A stretch of DNA of 64,000 bases, from the NCBI GenBank assembly GCA_036873755.1, contig JAVTVY010025208.1, positions 38,154-102,153 on the forward strand, given 5' to 3'. Position 1 is the stretch's first letter. Each line of letters begins with the position of its first letter. The position numbers and the translations under genes are program-made. The notes under the pieces are model-generated. The model did no database searches. It saw nothing but the letters and a program-made list of their open reading frames with translations, and had not been told where the DNA came from. The stretch comes from Hanleya hanleyi (lineage: Eukaryota; Mollusca; Polyplacophora; Lepidopleurida; Hanleyidae). This document shows, in pieces, positions 56,776-64,000 of this stretch.

Positions 56776-57745
56776 ATTCTAAGCTTTTAAAATTCTTAGT
56801 TGTAACCGATCCAGTAGTTGGACTCTTACTGGCGGACTTCTGTCATTTCAATTGTGTCATTGACAGGTTAAGTATACAGTCGTCGTATATTATGACTCGC
56901 CTAGTTTGCGATATTCTCCTGCATTTATAATATCTTAACATCTGATAAAGTTTGTTCTTTGAATAGAGCCATTTGTGACCAATCGAATACGGCACATTAT
57001 AAACATTTGTGCTTATAGGAAAGTGGAAAATAGATGTTCTGCTCTGAAAATAATACATAACGCGACGTGCGACGCGAATGTCCGCCGTGAGTCGTATTTG
57101 AAGGAAAATTCCAAACGCTACGTGCAACGGACGTTCGCGTCACGTTCTCGTCGCCGTCTGTCAATAGATTAACCTAGAGAATAGCGAAGCACAAAGACAT
57201 TTTCGTAGCGGCCCCACGAGTGCTCCAATCGGACCACAGATGCCCGTTCAAATGCCCTTTCTCCATTATTCTCTGTCCACCCATGCGCAAATCGGCGGCA
57301 TATCCAGGATACCCCACCCAAGTCATTCTGCAATTAGTATCGATGACATCCAGCAGATCTCAAGAATTTTATTAGCTTTATATCACAAATAAACGATTTT
57401 CATGCCGACCCGTCAGCCAACAGCCAACCCCCCTCCCCCCCTTCGGCAGAAAAGCACGATCGATCCTGTTTGGTGTCTAGCTTGTCTCCCTGTCTGCACT
57501 CGGGCAGGACTGCCGCACTGGTTTCTCGTTGACCTCCCTGGTTCCACACGGTGTTTCTCTTTGCACAGAACATCCGGTCATGCGTGGTTGTTGTTGTGTG
57601 AAGCTTCGACGGTGATAAGCCTGCGGAGTTATCATTGTGATTTTGACGATTCTTAATGAATACTCACTGACAAGAGTTCACTGTTGTTGAATTTAGTTGT
57701 TTTCATGTTTACTCATCAACTCTGGTGCGACATTTTCATGACATG
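56776..57745. other. No gene supported
   Basis: Two overlapping antisense frames (56843-57127 and 56975-57172) and one proline-rich frame (57402-57656, 84 codons) occur. None has a recognisable domain, a conserved copy elsewhere in the window or flanking gene signals. Confidence 0.45.
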
Positions 57746-58531
57746 ACCACCCTACTGAATCGACAAGTATGATTGTAGGTAAACACCGCCGGTCACGTGT
57801 CAAATCACAGTCAATGGTAGGTTTTTCGGTGCTTTCGTTATCAAGCGTGGGCGTGTGTCTGACCAGACGACAGTGACCACAGCCGAAAATGAACGATTTT
57901 CAGCATATCGATGACAGGTATGGTTACTGGTGTCCAGTCATTTTTTGATGGAGAGATATCGTACTATATTGTCACCAAATGTAGGGTTATTACTATTTCA
58001 ACATTTTTGCGGCGAGAGGTGTTTTTAGGTGTTGGTGGACAGTCCATGGTAGGTATTAGCATCGAATTATAGTGTGAGGAAATGAGCACAAAATGAACAC
58101 GTGGGAACTTACTACCTGCCTCATGTATCACTGATTCATTCATCTCTCGATTCCTTTCACTTGTGTGTATTTAAGAGGAATATGAACCATTAATAGTTTA
58201 TTCTCTGTCTGTCTGATATTACGACAGTCCATGGTATCACCATCGGATCGATCGACAGTCCATGGTAGGTCAAAATACGGTCAGTCCGAACTGACGTGAA
58301 CCGTGTAACCTTGGCCAATGATTCTCCAAATGGACTGTTGCCAAGACAAATGGTAGCTACCATGGACTGTCGACATATCTGATAGACAATCATATGTTGC
58401 CTCATTATAACATTGCAGCTGTTATCCGGCTTCAATGTGAAGTGATCCAATCTACAGTTCATGGTCGCATGACAAATGGACTGGTGCATTCACCTACAAT
58501 CATACTTGGCGATTCAGTAGGGTGATGACCC
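57746..58531. mobile_element. TIR element, about 0.8 kb, related to the inner arms of the long-inverted-repeat element
   Basis: Inverted ends read ACCCTACTGAATCGACAAGT then atgattgtaggt at the left, and the near complement ending ..gattcagtagggt at the right. The same core (actgaatcga..gatgat..) forms the inner inverted pairs at 17045/18545 and 38905/39800. Inside, GACAGTCCATGGTA occurs about five times in both orientations (58040, 58225, 58255, 58360, 58455). No protein is encoded. Confidence 0.7.
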
Positions 58532-60799
58532 CAATTTCGAGCCTTTAATTGAGGAATGTGTTTTATTTTCCGCGCTAGTTCGTGTTGCACTCTGCACTGC
58601 TCTGGCCCTGCACTGTCAAACTGCAAACACGTCGTGTATGTGTAGGTGCACGCGTCCGCGACGAGTCGGTCCCATTATCGCCATTGCGGGTATTTCTTAT
58701 TCATTTTATGCCTATTTGTGTTTTATTTCTTGTCAAAATCTGGTCATCATAAGGCATAATAACATACAAATCCTTCCCAAACATTTAGCTTGTTTTTCTT
58801 TGGCGCATAAACCTTGTGGAGGTTTGGTAAATTGCCTCATCACTGTGACCACGGTGACATGTATTTGTGCACTGTGACGTCATTTTCCATATCATCACAG
58901 TGATGATATATTTGATATCATCACTCAGTGAAAATATCGCCTTTATTTGATTGATTATTTTCACTATCTCATCGCCAAGTATATAATAAATGTTGTTATT
59001 TCATTGGCGTGATTTTTCTGCCTTTGTGTATCATATTTTTCGTAACGATAAATGTCATCCGGAGAACATGGGTCAGTCAAGCGGATCAGGCGAATGGACT
59101 ACCTCGATGTATTCTTGTAAACCTCACCTTAAACGGGCACTATACAATAATATTTAGATGGAATCGCGCGGTTATCGGGCGGTTCAAAAAGTACTAGAAG
59201 AACCTAAGGATTATTGTATGGTGTTCTGGACGATGTAAAAATTACCGGGCGGTGTATCATATAAGGTAATGGATTTACAGGTAAATCATGAATAATTTAC
59301 AAAATCTTGCATCGGACGTCAACAGGCGACATCGGAGAGAATACCGAGCGGTGTACAAAGTACCAGACGGTACAAGAAAACTGGTACGGAGAAAACTTGA
59401 ACATTTAATCAGAAAACGATAAAAAAAAAAAAAAAAAAACCCAGGTGAAATGTTGTAAAATAAATGCCCTACTGCGAAAGCGTACCAACGGCGTATAATA
59501 TCTCTATCACGGTAAGAACGAAAAGATCACAGCCAGTTCTATTATTTTCTAACAGTATACCGGGGGAGACCGACCAGGAAAGATAGGCGGGATAATTCCA
59601 AATCAGACAGATGACAGTGCGATTAAAATCGTACACTCCACCGGCTACGTTAGGAAACGGCAAATTTTAGTCGTTATTTATATGGGACATACACAATATT
59701 GTATGGGACATTACAGGAGAGTGCAACAGACGATATAAAAAGTACAAGGCAGTGCACGGTATAAGAAAACAAACTGGTAGAAAACGTGCTGATTTAACTT
59801 CACATTTACAGTACCAGGTGGTGAACGAAGTACCGAACGATATAAGCAAACAGAACGATTTGAATATCTCAGCCTGATCTATCATATTAATAATCACGCG
59901 AGTGTTTTTCTTGAACTGCGATCAAAACTCACGCACATTTGCAACCACAAGAGTTCGCTTGTCGCATTCAATGTTAATTTATTTCTGTCTTTTACTGCGT
60001 TTATGATCTGGTAATGGTTATTAAGTGAAGTAATTTCTTGCGGATAGCAACTTCCTAAATAATTCTGCAAATAAAACGAATCATATAGCAGACTGCACCA
60101 GTCTTTCTTCTTGTTGTACAAGCAGATCAGCTTAGCGGATTAGCTGTAGCCCACGGTTCATTTAATTTTACTAAACGCAAATATTCGGGCTGGTATTTTG
60201 CTCAAAGTTCAACGTATAGGTCTAGTTTCGAGACGTTCATGTAGATAGAAAGATATAAGCACCCGTAATTATTATGGAATTATTTCGAGGTATATTATGT
60301 TAGTTGGCAATGATCACCTATATTCCACTTGTTATCATATGTTGGCTTTGGGGAGGGGGGACTGATAGTTTAACGTTTATCATACGTAGACAGTTAAATA
60401 CATGAACATAAAACACGCATATTCAAGAGCGGATCTAGCGAAAATTCATAGGGGGTTCGACTATGACAGCCCAACCGGCGAGGGTCCAGGGGCCGCCTAG
60501 GCCAGGGAAGCTCCGGATCCTAGATCGCCGCTGTCAAAAAGTCACATATCATGCCTGAATCTATTTGACTTTCTAGTTGTATTTCGTATTGGAACATTAC
60601 GATACGAATACGATTTATTAACACAAAGTTAAAATAAGCGAATTATCATAGAGCAACAGGAGAGGGACCAGGGCCCGTATAGGCCCCAGAAACTTCCGGT
60701 CCTAGTTTGCCGGAGATGCGTTTTGCCCGTTTTCTCGGAAATAAATAATGTAATGTATTTTATATGATGGCCGAGAAGAGACATCGCTGTATTGTGTTA
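58532..60799. other. No gene supported; short repeats
   Basis: A degenerate word around gtac..(a/g)cggt(g/t)ta recurs between 59150 and 59850. A 20-nt A run is at 59421-59440. Two similar 46-bp GC-rich blocks lie at about 60478 and 60663 (gagggtccaggggccgcc and gagggaccagggcccgta). A small palindrome with a CRE-like TGACGTCA lies at 58865-58935. Frames of 60-79 codons have no recognisable family. Confidence 0.45.
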
Positions 60800-62030
60800 A
60801 TGATTACGGACCGACACACGAAGGCAGGATGCGAAGTCAGGATGCGAAGGACGAAGGTAGGATGCGAGACGCGAAGTCAGGATGCGAAATCAGAACAAAA
60901 CAATGCAAAGACTGGAAGCGAAGCGCGAAGTCAGGATGCGAAGTCAAGATGCAAAGTCGCGATGGCAGGATGCGAAGTGGCGAAGCACGAAGTCAGGATG
61001 CGAAGGACGAAGGCAGGATGCGAAGCGCGAAGTCAGGATGCAAAGGCCGGGTGTGAAGTGCTAATCCAGGATGCAAAGCGCGAAGTCAGGATGCGAAGCG
61101 CGAAGTCAGGATGCGAAGTCGGGAAGGCATGATGCGATGGGGCGAAGTCAGCTGCGGTAACTTCGCGTTTCGCATCCTGCCGTCGAATCCTGCGCTTCGC
61201 ATCTGACTTCGCATCCTGGCTTCACGCTTGGCATCCTGGCTTCGCACTTCGCATCCTGACTTCGCGCTTCGCATCCTGCCTTCGTCCTTCGCATCTTTCC
61301 TTTGCATCCTGCCTTCCCGGCTTCGCATCCTGATTTCGCGCTTCGGATTCTGCCTTCGTGCTTCGCTTCCAGTCTTTTTCATTGTTTTGTTTTGATTTCG
61401 CATCCTGGCCTCGCGCTTCGCATCCTGGTTTCGCGACTTCGCATCCTGCCTTCGCGACTTCGCATCCTGACTTCGCATCCTGACTTCGAGCTTCGCATAC
61501 TGACTTCGAGCTTCGCATACTGCCTTCGTCCCTCGCATCCTGACTTCGCGCTTCGCATCCTGGCTTCGCATCGTGACTTCACATCGTGATATCGCGCTTC
61601 GCATCCTGCCTCCGCATACTGCCTTCGCAACCTGACATCAAGCTTCGCATACTGCCTTCGTCCCTCGCATCCTGCCTTCGCATCCTGACTTCGCGCTTCG
61701 CATCCTGGCTTCGCATCGTGACTTCACCTCCTGATTTCGCGCTTCGCACCCTGATTTCGCACTTCGCTTCCTACCTTCGCATCCTCACTTCGAGCTTCGC
61801 ATACTGCATTCGCATCCTGAACTCGAGCTTCGCATAATGCCTTCGTCCTTCGCATCCTGACTTCGCGCTTCGCATCCTGGTTTTGCCACTTCGCATCTTG
61901 CCTTATCCTGATTTCGCGCTTCGAATCCTACCTTTGCATTCTGAATTCGCGCTTCGCTTCCAGTCTTTTGCATTGTTTTGTTTTGCATCCTGACTTCGCC
62001 CTTCGCATCCTGACTTCGCGACTTCGCTAT
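60800..62030. repeat. Head-to-head inverted minisatellite (GCGAAGTCAGGAT)
   Basis: From about 60815 to 61150 the strand repeats GCGAAGTCAGGATGCGAAG-like words with a basic period of 13-19 bp. From about 61155 to 62028 it repeats the complement (CTTCGCATCCTGACTTCGCG). The centre is near 61150. A distinctive non-repeat word (aaaacaatgcaaagactggaag) at 60897-60920 recurs in complement form at about 61360-61395 and 61950-61985. All reading frames (up to 172 codons, rich in R, S, D, A and K) are translations of the repeat. Confidence 0.9.
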
Positions 62031-62855
62031 ATAAATGACGCAGTGAAGGATATATATCCACCTTCACTGGATTTGAAGGAAACTACAGATAACCCTACAG
62101 GCACATCTTATTTAGATCTCTACTCTATAAAAATGAAGCGGGCATTCTCTCTCGTCGACTTTATGACAAAAGAGATGATTACAATTTCGACATCGTAAAC
62201 TATCCCTTTCTGGATAGTAATATTCCAGTGGGACCTGCATATGGCGTATACATATCTCGCTTAGTAGCATTTGCTAGATCCTGTGTTAAATGTGATGATT
62301 TTAATCAACGTCACAAAACATTGTTGCAGAAACTTATAAAACAGGGCTATTCCACCAAGCGCCTCCACTCAAAGTTTCTCAAATTTGGCGATACATATCG
62401 CATGCTGATAGCAAAATACGAACGTAGCGTGCAAGATCTATGGCGCTACGTTTCGTAACATGTGTCTAATTCCGCTTAACCCGGGGCTAGGGGCCGTATG
62501 AGCCCATGTACTTCAAGATCCTCATGGTACTCATATGAACAGTCACAATCAAAGCGTGACTGAGGTACATCATTTTTAGATGACGACTCTATAACGAATA
62601 TTATGGATTAAGAATACTGATCAGCGATACGGATTTGATATTTTGGAACATCATGATGTCTTGCCGGCATCATTGAAAACTGTTGACCGCTTCTCTCTTG
62701 CAGGAAACAAGCCTATGTTTATGTATACTTTTGTCTTTTTGAATTTGGTGCTAATACTGTTATATGGAAATGGAATAGGTCTTTGGATTATGGACGCGGA
62801 TATTCTCTAATGGACGACGGCTGGATTATGAATGACGGACTAGACGCTTGTAATT
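62031..62855 (+). pseudogene. PLE 3' end, near-identical copy abutting another PLE
   Basis: Matches 53413-54245 with only a handful of differences over 825 bp, including one 1-base deletion that breaks the frame near 62122. It begins abruptly in the satellite at CGCTATATAAATGACG and ends at CGGACTAGACGCTTGTAATT. Coding part: YINDAVKDIYPPSLDLKE to SVQDLWRYVS and a stop at 62458. It is immediately followed by the 5' region of another PLE in the same orientation. Confidence 0.9.
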
Positions 62856-62957
62856 TTAACCTGTGTATGCCTGGATTCTGCTGGTGGACAAGTTGTCCCC
62901 GAGGCCGGGCCCCTGCACACCCAACAAACATAATGAGCACAACTAAAAGAAAAAAAT

Positions 62958-64000
62958 ATGAAGACAGACCCGAGGAACCTTAGTGCAGGTTTCTCGGCCG
63001 AGTCTCTAATAGTTCGAAATGCACTAAGACCTTTTTCAATCCAAATGACAGATATATTTCTGACAGCAAAGCAAGGCCACGACATCAAACCTTGCAATAT
63101 TGCGCTTGATGATTGTTTAGCACCGAATTCTACATGTAATAATTTCAAAATTTCTAAGTGTGGACACCGTGGATGTCTCACGTGTCCACTCTTTAATACT
63201 TCAGCTTCATTTAGTTCCGCGTTAACTGGTAACTCATATTCTGTTAACTCGTATGTTGATCTTAGTTGTTCTACTACAAACTGTATTTACTTAGTTTCCT
63301 GTAAGAAGTGTGGTCAACAGTATGTTGGCAAGACCACCCAAAGACTCCATCTTAGGGTGAACGGTCACAGAAAATCCGTTAGGAAAAAGCAATTGCTTAT
63401 AGGTAGGCATTTTTCTGGACCCGACCATGGCTGGGATAACTTTAGTATTCAGATCATAGACGTCGTCTATCCATCTACTAAGGATTCCCCCTTTGGATTT
63501 GAGAGAAAAATCCGAGAGCGGGAATTATTCTGGATGCTAGAACTTGGGTCGGTGTTTCCGTTTGGTTTAAATGATAATGTCAGTGGGTTCGGCAATGCTA
63601 CAAACCGCCGTTCAAATATATCCAACATTACCCAACTATTTAAACCCCATCAACGGAGACAACGCAGCCATGGTTGGCGAAAGTTTAATAGTTCGATGAT
63701 TCACGATCATATCACTTTAAATTACTTAGTGGGTTTAACTAACGCACCCAATAGTATACATAGCTTACGTACAGTTCTGTATGCGTTACCTCTGAGAGCT
63801 TTAAATCAAATAGCCAGAGATATACAGCAATCTGCGTCTTCAGGAAATATAATACCATCAAAAATCAGCAAAGTAAGTCAAGATATAGCGTATTTTCGGT
63901 TGTATCGTCCAGTGAACATAATCGAAACATCTCAAGATCGGCTTTTCTTGAGACTCGACTACTTAGATAAAGGACTGGACATCATTAATTTACCTCGAAT
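62958..64000 (+). CDS. Naiad-like PLE: N-terminal GIY-YIG endonuclease part (runs off window)
   Basis: An open frame of at least 347 codons without a stop. It begins at the first ATG (62958) after an in-frame TGA at 62934; another ATG at 63045 is also possible. A cysteine-rich segment (KISKCGHRGCLTCPLF, about residues 67-82) precedes the GIY-YIG nuclease: NCIYLVSCKKCGQQYVGKTT (about 109-128), then LHLRVNGH with the expected Arg and His, then FERKIRERELFWMLELG. An N-terminal GIY-YIG is the hallmark of Naiad-type PLEs; most other endonuclease-bearing PLEs have it at the C-terminus. All expected cysteines are TGT/TGC, with no in-frame TGA, so there is no sign of selenocysteine coding in this part. 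The reverse transcriptase should lie beyond the window. The frame is intact as far as can be seen, so this copy may be active. Confidence 0.85.
   Translation, partial: MKTDPRNLSAGFSAESLIVRNALRPFSIQMTDIFLTAKQGHDIKPCNIALDDCLAPNSTCNNFKISKCGHRGCLTCPLFNTSASFSSALTGNSYSVNSYVDLSCSTTNCIYLVSCKKCGQQYVGKTTQRLHLRVNGHRKSVRKKQLLIGRHFSGPDHGWDNFSIQIIDVVYPSTKDSPFGFERKIRERELFWMLELGSVFPFGLNDNVSGFGNATNRRSNISNITQLFKPHQRRQRSHGWRKFNSSMIHDHITLNYLVGLTNAPNSIHSLRTVLYALPLRALNQIARDIQQSASSGNIIPSKISKVSQDIAYFRLYRPVNIIETSQDRLFLRLDYLDKGLDIINLPR

Noticed and set aside
57402..57656. 84-codon proline-rich frame as a gene
   Set aside because: No recognisable domain, no conserved copy, no splice or promoter context.
60764..61988. 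Many overlapping frames up to 172 codons rich in MRSQDAK or LRILTS
   Set aside because: All are translations of the inverted minisatellite in several frames and both strands.

Overview
The window looks like AT-rich, gene-poor nuclear DNA from a marine invertebrate, most likely a mollusc. The reasons are: non-LTR retrotransposons of the CR1/L2 and jockey/I types, a Naiad-type Penelope-like element (PLE) with an N-terminal GIY-YIG endonuclease, two tRNA-derived SINEs whose bodies resemble mollusc and other metazoan SINEs, and many terminal-inverted-repeat (TIR) and foldback elements. I found no operons, no bacterial gene structure, no functional tRNA or rRNA gene and no intact host gene. Almost all long reading frames belong to transposons. 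The species call is an inference from repeat content.

The backbone is a segmentally duplicated repeat, called here the R unit. At least six partial or complete copies lie in the same orientation (1-444, 11581-15645, 20750-22270, 24690-29107 continuing at 36548-37680, 43735-45065, 45905-49246). Some copies share short reading frames that look like a signal-peptide exon, a membrane-segment exon and a tail exon, so the unit may be a decayed, duplicated gene.

Other elements have inserted into this backbone, and comparing copies gives the empty sites. (1) 445-11578 is an 11.1-kb element with 24-bp perfect TIRs and a TA target duplication. It carries a palindromic satellite, two foldback elements, a MITE, a SINE and an L2/CR1 fragment. 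(2) 12551-13438 is a mariner-like element with a transposase C-terminus remnant. (3) 15646-19378 and 37680-43650 are two copies of a long-inverted-repeat element. (4) 22270-24660 and 45065-45905 are jockey/I-type retrotransposons with RNase H, the first interrupted by a PLE fragment. (5) 29108-36547 is a 7.4-kb TIR element with a TAA target duplication. It holds three CR1/L2-type pieces, including one nearly complete copy (32509-36057) whose 5' reading frame contains a 2A-like motif (GDIEQNPGP) after a hydrophobic segment. (6) 40417-43485 is a second, 5'-truncated member of that retrotransposon family with a 12-bp target duplication and few lesions.

The right-hand part holds a 1.3-kb tandem duplication (49247-52140), the 3' half of a Naiad-like PLE (52141-54245), mostly unrecognised DNA (54722-60800), a head-to-head inverted satellite (60800-62030), and a tail-to-head PLE junction (62031-64000). 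At that junction a near-identical PLE 3' end lies directly upstream of the GIY-YIG half of another copy that runs off the window.

The members interact as parasites of one another. Autonomous-type elements (the CR1/L2-like, jockey-like and Naiad-like ones) supply reverse transcriptase and endonuclease, while SINEs, MITEs and foldbacks depend on enzymes encoded elsewhere. The strongest leads for follow-up are the 2A-bearing retrotransposon with its conserved 3' stem-loop, the palindromic satellite, the two large nested TIR elements, and the tandem PLE.
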